From: Candidatus Acetothermia bacterium | GTDB lineage: Bacteria; Bipolaricaulota; Bipolaricaulia; RBG-16-55-9; JANLFV01 | NCBI GenBank assembly: GCA_024653345.1 | Contig: JANLFV010000007.1 | Coordinates: 1-64,000, forward strand | DNA: 64,000 nt | Direction: 5' to 3' | Shown: positions 52,471-61,783 of the stretch, in pieces | Numbering within the stretch: the first letter of the stretch is position 1 | Layout: the number at the start of each line of letters is the position of its first letter | Translations under genes and position numbers: made by a program | The notes under the pieces: generated by a model | Databases searched by the model: none | What the model saw: the letters and a program-made list of their open reading frames with translations, nothing else | Told to the model about the DNA's origin: nothing

Positions 52471-52962
52471 ATGAGCGAACGGATGAGGAAGCGGATCGAG
52501 GGCTGGCTGCGGGAGGAGGGGCAGTTCGCGCGGTATCTGAAGGATGAGAACGCCAACTGGGTCATCCTGGCCAACCATCCGCGCAACCAGCCGACGACGA
52601 TCACCGTCTTCAACCCCTTGGCCAGCCCGGGGCGGGTCGTCCTCCAGATGGTCCTCAACATCGCCGAGGACGCCCAGCAGCCCTTCCGGAAGATGAGCCA
52701 GCGCGACCGCGAGGCCTTCCTCTTGGACCTGCGGATGGAGGCGAACCGCCGCCCGACGGAGTTCGGGATGGTCCACCCCGACGGGATCCTGCAGCGGATC
52801 ACCGTGTCCTATGAGATTTTCGAGGATGAAATGACCAAGGGCAAGCTCTTCCTGGGGATGCGGGAGGTCTACAAGTCGCTCCTCCAGATGCAATGGTTCC
52901 TTCAGACGCGGCTCGGCGTGGCAAGGGGGAAGGAGGATGAGTCCGGGATCGGGTTCCGTTAG
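52471..52962 (+). CDS. DUF2299/YbjN-like protein, unknown function
   Basis: A 163-residue soluble protein: MRKRIEGWLREEGQFARYLKDENANWVILANHP, then TITVFNPLASPGRVVLQMVLNIAEDAQQPF and a C-terminal helix EVYKSLLQMQWFLQTRL. The pattern resembles the DUF2299/secretion-chaperone-like fold found in archaea and thermophilic bacteria; this is a judgment by eye. It converges with the small membrane-protein gene, sharing four bases at the stops. Confidence 0.55.
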   Translation: MSERMRKRIEGWLREEGQFARYLKDENANWVILANHPRNQPTTITVFNPLASPGRVVLQMVLNIAEDAQQPFRKMSQRDREAFLLDLRMEANRRPTEFGMVHPDGILQRITVSYEIFEDEMTKGKLFLGMREVYKSLLQMQWFLQTRLGVARGKEDESGIGFR

Positions 52963-53123
52963 CCCTTCCACCAGAAGAGCAGGGCGCAGGCGATCGTCAA
53001 TCCCAACGCCACGGCCACGAGGATCGGGAGCCAGAACGGCGCACGGCGATAGATGAGGTTCGTCAGGAAGAGCCCGACGAGCGAGAAGATGGCCCCGATG
53101 AAGATCGCCGCGGTCGGCGGCAT
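52959..53123 (-). CDS. 54-residue membrane protein
   Basis: A short gene encoding two hydrophobic helices (AAIFIGAIFSLVGLFLTNLI and FWLPILVAVALGLTIACALL) joined by a YRRAP turn. The ATG stands 1 nt after the stop of trxB, so it is translationally coupled to it. Unknown function, perhaps membrane attachment for a partner. Confidence 0.6.
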   Translation of the reverse strand: MPPTAAIFIGAIFSLVGLFLTNLIYRRAPFWLPILVAVALGLTIACALLFWWKG

Positions 53124-53124
53124 G

Positions 53125-54129
53125 CTATCCCCCCTCCCTGGAGATGAACAGTCGCTTCTTTTCAGGTGCTGCAGCCTCCTCGCGTGAGCTCTCCTCCAGC
53201 CCGCGCTCGACGAGCTTCCCGGATTCGACGAGGTAGCGATAGGCGCTGAGGGCGGCCTGGGCCCCCTGCCCGGCGGCGATCACGATCTGCTTGTCCAGGC
53301 CAGCGACGACATCCCCCGCGGCGAAGACTCCCGGGACCGAAGTCCGACAGGCCCCGTCGAAGATGATCTCACCCCGCTCGTTCAACTTGAGGAAGCCGCG
53401 AAGGAAGTCGGTGTTCGGAATGTTCCCGATCTCGACGAAGACCCCTTCAACCTCTAGCTCCTCGCGCTTCCCGGACTTCAAGCGCTCGATCAATAGGCCG
53501 TTGACGAACTGATCGCCCTTGATCTCCACGACCCTGTGCTCTTGGTAGGCCCTGACCTTCTCGGCGCCGAGGACTTGCCGCTGGAGGATCGGGTCGGCGA
53601 ACCAGCGCTCGGCGATGTCCACAATGTAGATCCGCGAGGCGATGGGCAGGAGGTCGATCGCCCCGCCGAAGGCCGAGTTCCCCCCGCCGATGACCGCAAC
53701 CCGCTTGCCCTTGTATAGAGGCCCGTCACAGGTGGCACAATACGAGACCCCTCGGCCGGTGAACTCCTCCTCTCCGGGGACCCCGAGCGGTTTCGGTCGC
53801 CCCCCGGTGGCAATGAGGACTGCTTGAGCCAGGATGGTCTCCCCAGCGGTCGTCAGCAGCTCGAAGTTGCCTTTTTTCTCTCTTATCCCGACTACCTCCA
53901 CGCCCAACTGCTGCTCCACCCCGTAGTGCTCGACATGTTTTCTGAATGATTCCGCCAGCTCGAACCCCCCGATCTCGATCGCCCCCGGCCAACTGTGGAT
54001 GGAAGAGGCCAGCAGAAGCTGCCCCCCTTGCTCCTTGGCGATCAGGAGGGTCTTCAGGACCTTCCTCGCGGCGTAGATCGCGGCGGTCATCGCTGCCGGC
54101 CCGCCGCCAATGATCGCGAGATCATACAT
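53125..54129 (-). CDS. trxB: thioredoxin reductase
   Basis: A 334-residue flavoprotein. FAD motif LAIIGGGPAAMTAAIYAAR, redox-active CATC at residues 131-134, NAD(P)-binding VAVIGGGNSAFGGAIDL and the C-terminal GVFAAGDVVAGLDKQIVIAAGQGAQAAL. ATG 54129 follows GGAGGAGGAAGG and gives normal length; the longer frame to 54363 is unneeded. The C-terminal ~35 residues (EESSREEAAAPEKKRLF) extend beyond the family. It reduces thioredoxin or a related protein. Confidence 0.93.
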   Translation of the reverse strand: MYDLAIIGGGPAAMTAAIYAARKVLKTLLIAKEQGGQLLLASSIHSWPGAIEIGGFELAESFRKHVEHYGVEQQLGVEVVGIREKKGNFELLTTAGETILAQAVLIATGGRPKPLGVPGEEEFTGRGVSYCATCDGPLYKGKRVAVIGGGNSAFGGAIDLLPIASRIYIVDIAERWFADPILQRQVLGAEKVRAYQEHRVVEIKGDQFVNGLLIERLKSGKREELEVEGVFVEIGNIPNTDFLRGFLKLNERGEIIFDGACRTSVPGVFAAGDVVAGLDKQIVIAAGQGAQAALSAYRYLVESGKLVERGLEESSREEAAAPEKKRLFISREGG

Positions 54130-54202
54130 TGCGCCTTCCTCCTCCTTTTCCTTGCTCACCGATTGTAGCCCCCGGTGAGGAGCGGGGCAACCGGAGGCCC
54201 GT

Positions 54203-55249
54203 TCAGCGGCCCAGCCTCTCCCAGGCCACATGGTCCCGGACGAGCCTCTCGACCAGCTCGAGCTTCTCCCTCTTGGGGGAGAGCTGCGGCTCGACCGCCT
54301 CCACGCGCTGGGCTGTGGTGTAAGTGTCGTCGGGGACGAGCAGGATGGGGATCTTGAGGTCATCGGCCTTAGAGATGACGACCTGGTCAGGGTAGACGCC
54401 GCCGGTGAGGATCAGGCAGCTTGTGGAAACCTCACAGGCGGCGATCTGCATGTCCGCGCGGTCGCCGCCCGTGATCAGGGCGACATCCCTGTATCTCCGC
54501 AGGCCGCGGAGCGCCTGATCGACGGTCATCGCCCCGACGAGGACGCTCCCGACGCGCCGCTCGAGCCCTGGTTCGCCCGCAAGGACTCGGGCGTTGAGTG
54601 CCTCCGCCAGCTGGCGCGGGGTGAGGGGCGCCAGTTCCCCAGCCCAGGGGATGATCCCCAAGACCTCCAGGCCCCGCTCCTCCAGAGCGGGCTGGGCGAC
54701 CTCGGCCATCTCCTCCCGCTCCTCCTCGCGCACGCCGTTGATCACCACGCCGAGGATCGCTGCCCCGTGAGAGCGGACGAAGTAGGCCGCGGCCAAGGCC
54801 TTATCTACCACCACTCCCAAGCCACCGTTAGCTACGAGGAGGATCGGGCTCCCACTCGCGGCCCCCAGCTCGGCCACGGAGAGCCCCAGGAAGCTGCCGT
54901 AGGAGTAGTTCCGCGGCCCCTCGATCAGCATCAGTTCCTTCCCCTGGGAGAGCTCCTCCAGCCTCTCCAGGACCGTCCTCCGGAGGTCCTCCCCTCGGCG
55001 GTCCTCGATCAGGGTAGTGTAGTCATGGATCAGCGAGAGCCGTTCGACTTCCTCCGGGATCGAGAGGGCCGTGTGGAAGAGCTCGGCATCGCGGTCGCAG
55101 ATCAGTCCCCCCCGGGAGACGAGCCGGTCAGCCAGGGGCTTGAAGTAGCCGACCCGCTCGCCCTGAGCTTGAGTGAGGAGCCCGAGCCCCAGCCCGATCA
55201 CGGTCTTCCCCGCCGATGTCCGTGTGGAAGCGATCAGAACCTTCATCAT
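54203..55249 (-). CDS. DRTGG-domain phosphotransacetylase-like protein
   Basis: A 348-residue cytosolic protein. The N-terminus is a BioD/P-loop NTPase (KVLIASTRTSAGKTVIGLGLGLL; IEGPRNYSYGSFLGLSVAELG). The second half is the DRTGG regulatory domain (ALITGGDRADMQIAACEVSTSCLILTGG). It equals the N-terminal part of long Pta proteins without the transacetylase. It starts inside the stop of the ADP-forming acetyl-CoA synthetase gene, a pairing that suggests it senses nucleotide or CoA status for that enzyme. Confidence 0.88.
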   Translation of the reverse strand: MMKVLIASTRTSAGKTVIGLGLGLLTQAQGERVGYFKPLADRLVSRGGLICDRDAELFHTALSIPEEVERLSLIHDYTTLIEDRRGEDLRRTVLERLEELSQGKELMLIEGPRNYSYGSFLGLSVAELGAASGSPILLVANGGLGVVVDKALAAAYFVRSHGAAILGVVINGVREEEREEMAEVAQPALEERGLEVLGIIPWAGELAPLTPRQLAEALNARVLAGEPGLERRVGSVLVGAMTVDQALRGLRRYRDVALITGGDRADMQIAACEVSTSCLILTGGVYPDQVVISKADDLKIPILLVPDDTYTTAQRVEAVEPQLSPKREKLELVERLVRDHVAWERLGR

Positions 55250-57387
55250 CTCACCTCGCTTATCGTCATCCGCGCGTCCAGGACGAGGCAGCCCTCCCCC
55301 TCCGGCATGACCCGGAGCGGGTTGATGTCGAGCTCGCTGATCTCAGGGAACCGCGCGACCAGGGCCGCGATGCGGTAGAGTGCCTCGGCCAGGGCCTCTA
55401 TGTCCTTCCGCAGCTCCCCGCGGATGCCGCGGAGGAGCGCTGCCGACCTGATCTTACCGATCATCTCCCGCGCCTCCTGGTGTGAGAGCGGGGCGACGCG
55501 AAAGACCACATCCTTCAAGACCTCCACATAGATGCCGCCAAGGCCGAACATCACCGTCGGGCCGAAGGAGGGATCACGAGAAGCGCCGACGATCGCCTCC
55601 ACGCCCCCGGTAATGAACTTCGTCACGAGGACGCCCCGGAGCGGGGCGCGGGGGTAGCTCCGTCCGACCGCGGCAAGCATCTCCTGATAGGCTCCGCGCA
55701 GGTCTCGCTCCCCTCTCAAGTTGAGTCTGATCCCGCCCGCCTCGGTCTTGTGAAGGATCTGCTCGGAGATGATCTTCAGCACCAGTGGATAGCCGAGCTC
55801 CTCCCCGGCTTGAAGGGCCTCCTTCAGCGAGTGAGCGACGCGGTATTCGGGCACCTCCAGGCCCAAGAGCTGGAGGATCTCCTTCACCTCCGGCTCGAGG
55901 AATTGGAGCCTCCCCTCAGTCCAGGCCCCCTTGAGCACCGCCTCGATTCCGGCCCAGTCCACCTCGAGCTCCGGCTCGCCCCGCGGAAGGGGCCGGTCCC
56001 GATAGTCCTTCCAGCGGTAGAGCGCGGCGAGCGCCCGGACGGCCTCCTCCGGCTCGTCGTAGGCCGCGATCCCCGCGCGGTTGAGCAGCTTGACCGCCTC
56101 GACCGTCTCCGCCCCGCCGAGCATCGCCACGACCAGGGGCTTCGTCCCATCATATTCCTCGATGATCGCCTGAGCGAAGTCCCGGGGGATCTGCTCCGCG
56201 CCCATGCAGTAAAGGATGATGATCGCGTGGAGCCTCTCCTCTTCCAGGGCCCCCCTTAGGGCCAGCCGGTATTCGTTGGGGGTCGCCATCCCCGTGAGAT
56301 CGATCGGATTCTTCAGCGAGCCGAACTCCGGGGCAGCCTCACGGAATAACCTCTCGAGCAGGGGGAGGTCGTCGAGCAGGTAGATCCCCTGCTCCTCAGC
56401 GGCGTCGGTGGCGAGGACCCCCACCCCGCCGCCGTTGGTGATGATCACGGTGTTCCGCCCCGCGGGGAGCGGCTGGGAGGCGAGCGCGCGGGCCCAATTG
56501 AAGGCCTCATCGGGATCGGGAGCGCGGAGGATCCCCGCCTGCTCGAAGCCGGCGGAGAAGACTGCGTCGCTTCCTGCTAGCGCTCCGGTATGCGAGGCCG
56601 CCGCGCGCGCGCCCTTCTGCGACCGCCCCGCCTTGATGGCGATGATCGGCTTCTCCCGAACCACCTGCCGGGCCAACTGGAGCAGCTCTCGACCGCGCCG
56701 CGTCCCCTCGAGGTAGATGATGATCGTCCTAGCCTGCGGGTCCGCGGCGAAGAACTCCAGCAGCTCGACCTCGTCCAGGTCCGCCTTGTTCCCGACGCTG
56801 GCGATCGCCACCAGCCCGATCTCCTCCATGATCGTTTTCCCCGTGAGGGCGATCCCGAGCGCGCCGGATTGCGTGATGAGCGCGATCTTCCCCGGCAGGA
56901 TCTCCGTCGGCCCGAAGGTGGCATTCATCTTGGTCGGGGCGTAGTAGATCCCGAAGATGTTCGGCCCGAGGAACCTCATCCCATACCGGCGGGTGATCTC
57001 GACCAGCTCACGCTCTTCCGCGATCCGGCCGACCTCGGCAAACCCGGAGGCGAGGATGACCAGGAACCTCGTCCCCCGCCGGCCGCACTCCTCCATCACT
57101 TGCGGGACGATCGGAGCCGGGACGGCGATGATCGCGAGATCGAGCTCCTCCGGCACTTCCAGGACTGACCTGTAGCAGCGATACCCGAGGATCTCCGCGG
57201 TGTGGGGGTTGATCGGGTAGAGCCGGTTGGGAAAGCCATTCTGCACTAGGTTATACATCACCTTATAGCCGACCTTCTCCGGGTTGGCCGAGGCCCCGAT
57301 CACCGCGAGGGCCTGGGGATTGAAGAGGCTGGCCAGGCCAGGCTGCTTCACTGCAGCCCTCTGGAGGGTCTCCTTCCGATCTGCCAT
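55246..57387 (-). CDS. acetyl-CoA synthetase (ADP-forming), fused alpha-beta
   Basis: A 713-residue enzyme that makes ATP from acyl-CoA, ADP and phosphate, releasing acetate. The alpha part begins with a CoA-binding domain (LAVIGASANPEKVGYKVMYNL), continues with IALITQSGALGIALTG and AASHTGALAGSDAVFSAGF. The beta part is an ATP-grasp domain (GYPLVLKIISEQILHKTEAGGIRLNL). Fused forms of this type occur in archaea and fermentative thermophiles. With the 2-oxoacid oxidoreductase at 59-61.6 kb it gives substrate-level ATP from 2-oxoacids. Confidence 0.93.
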   Translation of the reverse strand: MADRKETLQRAAVKQPGLASLFNPQALAVIGASANPEKVGYKVMYNLVQNGFPNRLYPINPHTAEILGYRCYRSVLEVPEELDLAIIAVPAPIVPQVMEECGRRGTRFLVILASGFAEVGRIAEERELVEITRRYGMRFLGPNIFGIYYAPTKMNATFGPTEILPGKIALITQSGALGIALTGKTIMEEIGLVAIASVGNKADLDEVELLEFFAADPQARTIIIYLEGTRRGRELLQLARQVVREKPIIAIKAGRSQKGARAAASHTGALAGSDAVFSAGFEQAGILRAPDPDEAFNWARALASQPLPAGRNTVIITNGGGVGVLATDAAEEQGIYLLDDLPLLERLFREAAPEFGSLKNPIDLTGMATPNEYRLALRGALEEERLHAIIILYCMGAEQIPRDFAQAIIEEYDGTKPLVVAMLGGAETVEAVKLLNRAGIAAYDEPEEAVRALAALYRWKDYRDRPLPRGEPELEVDWAGIEAVLKGAWTEGRLQFLEPEVKEILQLLGLEVPEYRVAHSLKEALQAGEELGYPLVLKIISEQILHKTEAGGIRLNLRGERDLRGAYQEMLAAVGRSYPRAPLRGVLVTKFITGGVEAIVGASRDPSFGPTVMFGLGGIYVEVLKDVVFRVAPLSHQEAREMIGKIRSAALLRGIRGELRKDIEALAEALYRIAALVARFPEISELDINPLRVMPEGEGCLVLDARMTISEVR

Positions 57388-57481
57388 CCCCTCCAGTATA
57401 TCTTTCGAGCTGCCCCTGAGCCATGGCTCATCAAGGCGGAGCAGCCCCCAGGCTTAGGCCCGGCGGGCGGCAGTCGTCTGT

Positions 57482-57985
57482 TTACGTGACCTTCTTGAAC
57501 ATCTCTCGCCTTGCGCCGCAGATAGGACAGCGGTCGGGAAGGATGTTATCCGCGACATAGCCGCAGACTTGGCAGACATAGTAGTCCCCGACCTCGTCGC
57601 GGAGGAGCTTGCGCATGGCCTTCTCGTATAGTTCGCCGTGGACGGCCTCCACATCCATGGCGTGGGTGAAGCTGAGAGCCGCAGCGCGCTCGCCCTCCTC
57701 CTCAGCGACCTTGATGAACTGCGGATAGTAGACCGAATTGACGGTCCGCTCCTGGTTGAAGGAGTAGGCCAGGTTCTCCTCGGTGCTCCTGATCGCGGCC
57801 TCACCGAGCAGGCGGAGGTGGTTCAAGGCATGAACCCGCTCAGCCTCGGAGATCGCCCGGAAGAGCTTCGCCACCTGAGGGAAGCCGTCCTTCTCCGCCC
57901 GCTCGGCGAACGCCTGGAGCCGGATGTGGGCCTTGGCCTCGCCCACGAACGCCTCAAATAGGTTCTTCCTCGTCTGCTCGCCCAT
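57482..57985 (-). CDS. rubrerythrin
   Basis: A 167-residue non-haem di-iron peroxidase. The ferritin-like four-helix part (FVGEAKAHIRLQAFAERAEKDGFPQVAKLFRAISEAERVHALNH) holds the Glu and His ligands. The C-terminal rubredoxin-like domain has YVCQVCGYVA and CPICGARREMF. It removes hydrogen peroxide with electrons from rubredoxin. It is transcribed away from the operon that includes rubredoxin and its reductase, so one oxidative-stress system spans both strands. Confidence 0.95.
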   Translation of the reverse strand: MGEQTRKNLFEAFVGEAKAHIRLQAFAERAEKDGFPQVAKLFRAISEAERVHALNHLRLLGEAAIRSTEENLAYSFNQERTVNSVYYPQFIKVAEEEGERAAALSFTHAMDVEAVHGELYEKAMRKLLRDEVGDYYVCQVCGYVADNILPDRCPICGARREMFKKVT

Positions 57986-58045
57986 CTCTCCCCGTCACCG
58001 GGTCGAGTGGTCAGCTTAGCCTGGATCGGCCTTCCAGGGCAAGAT

Positions 58046-58074
58046 TTGACACCGCCGACGGGTGGGCATACAAT
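58046..58074 (+). promoter_or_regulatory. promoter of the nitroreductase-kor-rubredoxin operon
   Basis: TTGACA (58046-58051), 17 nt, TACAAT (58069-58074). It overlaps the inverted repeat ATTAGC-gaa-GCTAAT (58073-58087), which would sit across the transcription start like an operator. Confidence 0.75.
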
Positions 58075-58111
58075 TAGCGAAGCTAATCGGCTGCGGAATA
58101 GGAGGTAAGGC

Positions 58112-58696
58112 GTGGAAGATAACGCGATCTTGCGCGCGATCAAGGAGCGGCGGAGCATCATCAGATTTGAGCCTAAGCCCGTTTCAGAAGAGCAGCTCCA
58201 GACGATCCTCGAGGCCGGGCGGTGGGCCCCCTCGTTCGCCAACTCCCAGCCGTGGGAGTTCATCGTCGTCCGGGAGAAGGGGCTCTTGGCCGAGCTGAAC
58301 GGACTGGTCCAGCGGATCGCCATCGCCAGGCGGGGAAAGGTCGTGATCAGCAAGGCCGGGCTCGGCGAGGCCCCCCTGGCGATCGTCGTGGCCGTCGACC
58401 CCTGGAAGGACCTGCAGCACCATGTCGAGGCCGGGACGGCCGCGGCCCAGAACATGGCCCTCGCGGCCCACAGCCTCGGGCTGGCGAGCTACTGGGCCGG
58501 GGTCTATAGCCCCCGCGGCGGGCGCGGGACTCCGGAGGCGAAAATCAAGAAACTCCTGGACATCCCGGAGGAGCACCGCGTGATCGCCCTCCTCCCGATC
58601 GGCTTCCCGGCCTACAAGGACCAGGGCGAGCGACGCGAGCTGGCCGAGCTGGTCCACTACGACCGCTATCGCGGGGGCGGGAAGGAGGAGAAGTGA
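58112..58696 (+). CDS. nitroreductase-family flavoprotein
   Basis: A 194-residue FMN enzyme. RRSIIRFEPKPVSEEQLQTILEAGRWAPSFANSQPWEFIVVRE is the classical FMN-binding opening; later GTAAAQNMALAAHSLGLASYWAGVYS and VIALLPIGFPAYK. A GTG start with GGAGGTAAGG upstream. It heads a likely operon down to the rubredoxin reductase. The substrate is unknown, as for most of the family. Confidence 0.92.
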   Translation: MEDNAILRAIKERRSIIRFEPKPVSEEQLQTILEAGRWAPSFANSQPWEFIVVREKGLLAELNGLVQRIAIARRGKVVISKAGLGEAPLAIVVAVDPWKDLQHHVEAGTAAAQNMALAAHSLGLASYWAGVYSPRGGRGTPEAKIKKLLDIPEEHRVIALLPIGFPAYKDQGERRELAELVHYDRYRGGGKEEK

Positions 58697-58983
58697 AATT
58701 CCGTTGCATCGAATGTAGGGCTGTCTTCTATAGCGATGAGCCGCTTGGGGCCTGCTCCCTCTGCGGCGGGGAGGTCCAGGAGGAACAGCCCCAGGAGCGG
58801 GCACGCTGCCGTTGCGCGGGGCGCGAGGCGGAGATCGAGCTCTGCTATGGGATCCCCATCTGCGAATACTTCGTGCTCAACAATGCCCCCGGGTCGCGCT
58901 GCACTTACTTCGCCCTCCCGCGGCGCTGCCGCGTCGAGCGCCTCCCGGAGTATCAGCCCCGAGCGGGGCTGGTCGAGAAATAG
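58693..58983 (+). CDS. cysteine-rich zinc-ribbon-like protein
   Basis: A 96-residue protein with FRCIECRAVFYSD, CSLCGGEV, a CRC pair, LCYGIPICEYF and a late RCTYF and RRC, ten cysteines in all. GTG start overlaps the nitroreductase stop. It probably binds zinc or an Fe-S centre; given its place between flavoprotein and ferredoxin-linked genes it may be a redox or assembly partner. The family is not recognised. Confidence 0.65.
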   Translation: MKFRCIECRAVFYSDEPLGACSLCGGEVQEEQPQERARCRCAGREAEIELCYGIPICEYFVLNNAPGSRCTYFALPRRCRVERLPEYQPRAGLVEK

Positions 58984-58988
58984 CCCGC

Positions 58989-60755
58989 ATGGCCGAGAAG
59001 GTCATCAGCCGGCTCAGCTTCAAGATCGGCGGCGAGGCCGGCCAGGGGGTGGAGTCGAGCGGCGCGGGGTTCGCCAAGGCCCTCGCCCGCGGCGGGCTCC
59101 ACATCTTCGCCTATCAAGACTACATGTCCCGGATCCGCGGGGGCCACAACTTCTTCCAGATCCGGGTGGCCGAAAGGCCCATCTACTCCCACACCGACGA
59201 GATCGAGCTCCTTCTGGCCCTCACCGCTGAGGCCGTCGAACGCCACCTCCCCGAGCTCGTCCCCGGCGGGGGGATCATCGCCGACGAGGAGCTGAAGCTA
59301 GAGGAAGGCCCCTTAGCGGACCGGGGGGTTAGGCTCTTCCGGCTCCCTCTGGCCAGGATCGCCCTCGAGGAGGGCGGAAGCCGCGTGATGCTCAATACCG
59401 CGGCCTTGGGGGCCGCGGCGGGGCTCACCAATTACAAGCTCGAGCACCTCGAGTCCGTGATCGAGGACAACTTCAAGGTCAAGGGGACCCAGATCGTCCG
59501 GGCCAACCTCGCGGTCGTCCGCGCGGCCTATGAGTATGCCCAGCAGCGGTATGCCGCCGACTTTGGGTATGAGCTGAAGGGGCTTGTAGCCCCCAAGCGA
59601 ATGGTCCTCTCGGGGAATACGGCCATCTGCCTCGGGGCCGTCGCCGCGGGGTGCAGGTTCCTCGCGGCTTACCCCATGACTCCCACAACGGGGATCTTGG
59701 AGTGGTTCGCCGGCCATGCCGGCCGGCTCGGGCTGGTCTTCAAGCAGACCGAGGACGAGATCGCCGCGATCACCATGGCCATCGGGGCGGCCCACATGGG
59801 CCTCCGGGCGATGTGCGCCACCTCCGGCGGGGGTTTTTCATTGATGGTCGAGGCCCTCGGCCTGGCGGGGATGACCGAGACACCCCTAGTGATTGTCGAA
59901 GGCCAGCGGCCGGGGCCATCGACCGGCCTCCCGACCAAGACCGAGCAAGGGGATTTGCTCTTCGTCATCCACGCCTCCCAGGGGGAGTTCCCTCGTATTG
60001 TGTTGACACCGGGGACGGCGGAAGAGGCCTTTTGGGCCGGCGCGGAGGCCTTCAACCTCGCCGAACGCTACCAGTGCCCGGTGATCATCCTGAGCGACCA
60101 CTTCCTGGGGACTTCCTTGCGGACAGTCGAGCCCGACCGGCTCAAGCTGGAGGATATTCGGATCGACCGCGGCGAGCTCCTCACCCCGGAGGAGCTAGAT
60201 CGGCTCGAGGACTACAAGCGCTTCCGCTTCACCGAGACGGGGATCTCGCCGCGGGCCCTCCCGGGGCACCCCAAGGCTGTCTATGTCGCCACCGGGGACG
60301 AGCACGCCGAGGACGGCCGGATCACCGAGGACCCCCTCCTCCGCCGGAAGATGGTGGAGAAGAGGATGAAGAAGCTCGAGCTGGCCCGCCGGGAGCTCCC
60401 AGCCCCGGGGCTATATGGCCACAAGGAGGCTGAGCTGACCTTCGTGGCCTGGGGCTCGACCCTCGGGCCCCTCCGGGAGACGGTCGAGCGGCTCAATTCC
60501 CAAGGGAGGCGGGTCAGGCTGCTCCACTTCCGGACCATCTGGCCCTTCCCCGAGGGGGCGGAGGAGGCCCTGGCTCAGGCCAAGCACTTGATCGCGGTCG
60601 AGGGGAATTACAGCGGCCAGCTTGCCGGACTGATCCGCCGCGAGACCGGGCTCAAGGTCGAGGGCCTGATCTCAAAATACGACGGGCTCCCATTCTCGCC
60701 GGGGTATATCCTCGAGAAGTTGCGAGAGTTAGAGGAGGTGAAGGCCGGTGCTTGA
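58989..60755 (+). CDS. 2-oxoacid:ferredoxin oxidoreductase, fused gamma-alpha subunit
   Basis: A 588-residue subunit. Residues ~1-190 are the gamma domain (KIGGEAGQGVESSGAGFAKALARGG, YQDYMSRIRGGHNFFQIRV). The alpha domain follows (GNTAICLGAVAAGCRFLAAYPMTPTTGILEW, MCATSGGGFSLMVEALGLAGMTETPLVIVEGQRPGPSTGLPT). This fusion is typical of KorA/VorA-type enzymes. With the next gene it decarboxylates a 2-oxoacid to acyl-CoA and reduces ferredoxin. The 2-oxoacid (pyruvate, 2-oxoglutarate or branched) cannot be decided here. ATG 58989 chosen. Confidence 0.93.
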   Translation: MAEKVISRLSFKIGGEAGQGVESSGAGFAKALARGGLHIFAYQDYMSRIRGGHNFFQIRVAERPIYSHTDEIELLLALTAEAVERHLPELVPGGGIIADEELKLEEGPLADRGVRLFRLPLARIALEEGGSRVMLNTAALGAAAGLTNYKLEHLESVIEDNFKVKGTQIVRANLAVVRAAYEYAQQRYAADFGYELKGLVAPKRMVLSGNTAICLGAVAAGCRFLAAYPMTPTTGILEWFAGHAGRLGLVFKQTEDEIAAITMAIGAAHMGLRAMCATSGGGFSLMVEALGLAGMTETPLVIVEGQRPGPSTGLPTKTEQGDLLFVIHASQGEFPRIVLTPGTAEEAFWAGAEAFNLAERYQCPVIILSDHFLGTSLRTVEPDRLKLEDIRIDRGELLTPEELDRLEDYKRFRFTETGISPRALPGHPKAVYVATGDEHAEDGRITEDPLLRRKMVEKRMKKLELARRELPAPGLYGHKEAELTFVAWGSTLGPLRETVERLNSQGRRVRLLHFRTIWPFPEGAEEALAQAKHLIAVEGNYSGQLAGLIRRETGLKVEGLISKYDGLPFSPGYILEKLRELEEVKAGA

Positions 60756-61611
60756 CCTCAGGCTCTACCAAGGCCGGGAGAAGCCGACCTGGTGCCCCGG
60801 GTGCGGCGATTACGGCATTCTAGCAGCGGTGAAGAATGCCCTGGCGGAGCTGGAGATCCCGCCCCACCGGGCTCTCATTGTTTCAGGGATCGGCTGCGGG
60901 AGCAAGTTACCCCACTATATGAAGGTGAACGGCTTCCACGGGATCCACGGCCGGGCCCTCCCGATCGCCACCGGCGCCAAGCTGGCCAACCACGAGCTGA
61001 CTGTGCTAGTCGTGGCTGGGGACGGCGACAGCTACGGGATCGGAGGGAACCATCTAGTGCACGCCTGCCGCCGGAACCCCGATATCACCCATCTGGTCCA
61101 AGACAACCGCGTCTACGGCCTCACCAAGGGGCAGTATTCCCCCACCTCGGAGCGGGGCTTCCTCACCGTCACCTCGCCTGAAGGCTCGGTCGAGCTTGCG
61201 GTGAACCCCCTGGCGCTGGCCATCGCCGCCGGGGCGGGGTTCGTGGCCCGAGGCTATGTCGGGGACCTGAAGCACCTCATGGGCCTGATCGTCCGAGGGG
61301 TGAAACACAAGGGCTACGCGCTGATCGACATCCTCCAGCCGTGCGTGACCTTCAATCGGGTCAATACCTACGAGTTCTACAACGAGCGGGTCTACCGCCT
61401 CGAGGAGACGGACCACGACCCGCGCGACCGGCTCGCGGCCTTCCGGAAGGCCCTCGAATGGGGTGACCGGATCCCGATCGGCCTCTTCTACCGGGAGGAG
61501 CGGCCGACCCACGAGGAGGGCTTCCCGGCGCTGCGCGCGGGCCCGCTGGTCGAGCGGGAGTTGAAGCCCACTGCCGAGGAGTTCGCGGCCCTGAAGGCCG
61601 AATTCCTATAA
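60748..61611 (+). CDS. 2-oxoacid:ferredoxin oxidoreductase, beta (TPP) subunit
   Basis: A 287-residue thiamine-diphosphate subunit: [53 protein letters not shown] and the TPP-Mg motif [20 protein letters not shown], then [15 protein letters not shown]. The GTG start lies 8 nt inside the alpha gene, so translation is coupled. No delta ferredoxin subunit is next to it; rubredoxin follows instead. Confidence 0.94.
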   Translation: MLDLRLYQGREKPTWCPGCGDYGILAAVKNALAELEIPPHRALIVSGIGCGSKLPHYMKVNGFHGIHGRALPIATGAKLANHELTVLVVAGDGDSYGIGGNHLVHACRRNPDITHLVQDNRVYGLTKGQYSPTSERGFLTVTSPEGSVELAVNPLALAIAAGAGFVARGYVGDLKHLMGLIVRGVKHKGYALIDILQPCVTFNRVNTYEFYNERVYRLEETDHDPRDRLAAFRKALEWGDRIPIGLFYREERPTHEEGFPALRAGPLVERELKPTAEEFAALKAEFL

Positions 61612-61621
61612 AGGAGGGACC

Positions 61622-61783
61622 ATGGAGAAGTGGCAGTGCACCGTCTGCGGCTACATCTATGATCCGGAGAAGGGCGATCCCGACGGCGGGATCGACGAGG
61701 GGACCCCGTTCGAGGACCTCCCGGCGGATTGGGTCTGCCCCGTCTGCGGGGCGGGGAAGGATATGTTTGAGAAACTCGAGTGA
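61622..61783 (+). CDS. rubredoxin
   Basis: A 53-residue electron carrier with one iron bound by four cysteines, C6 and C9 ([16 protein letters not shown]) and C39 and C42 ([13 protein letters not shown]). It is complete and of normal length. AAAGGAGGG precedes the ATG. It overlaps the reductase gene by 4 nt. It donates electrons to rubrerythrin or related enzymes. Confidence 0.97.
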   Translation: MEKWQCTVCGYIYDPEKGDPDGGIDEGTPFEDLPADWVCPVCGAGKDMFEKLE

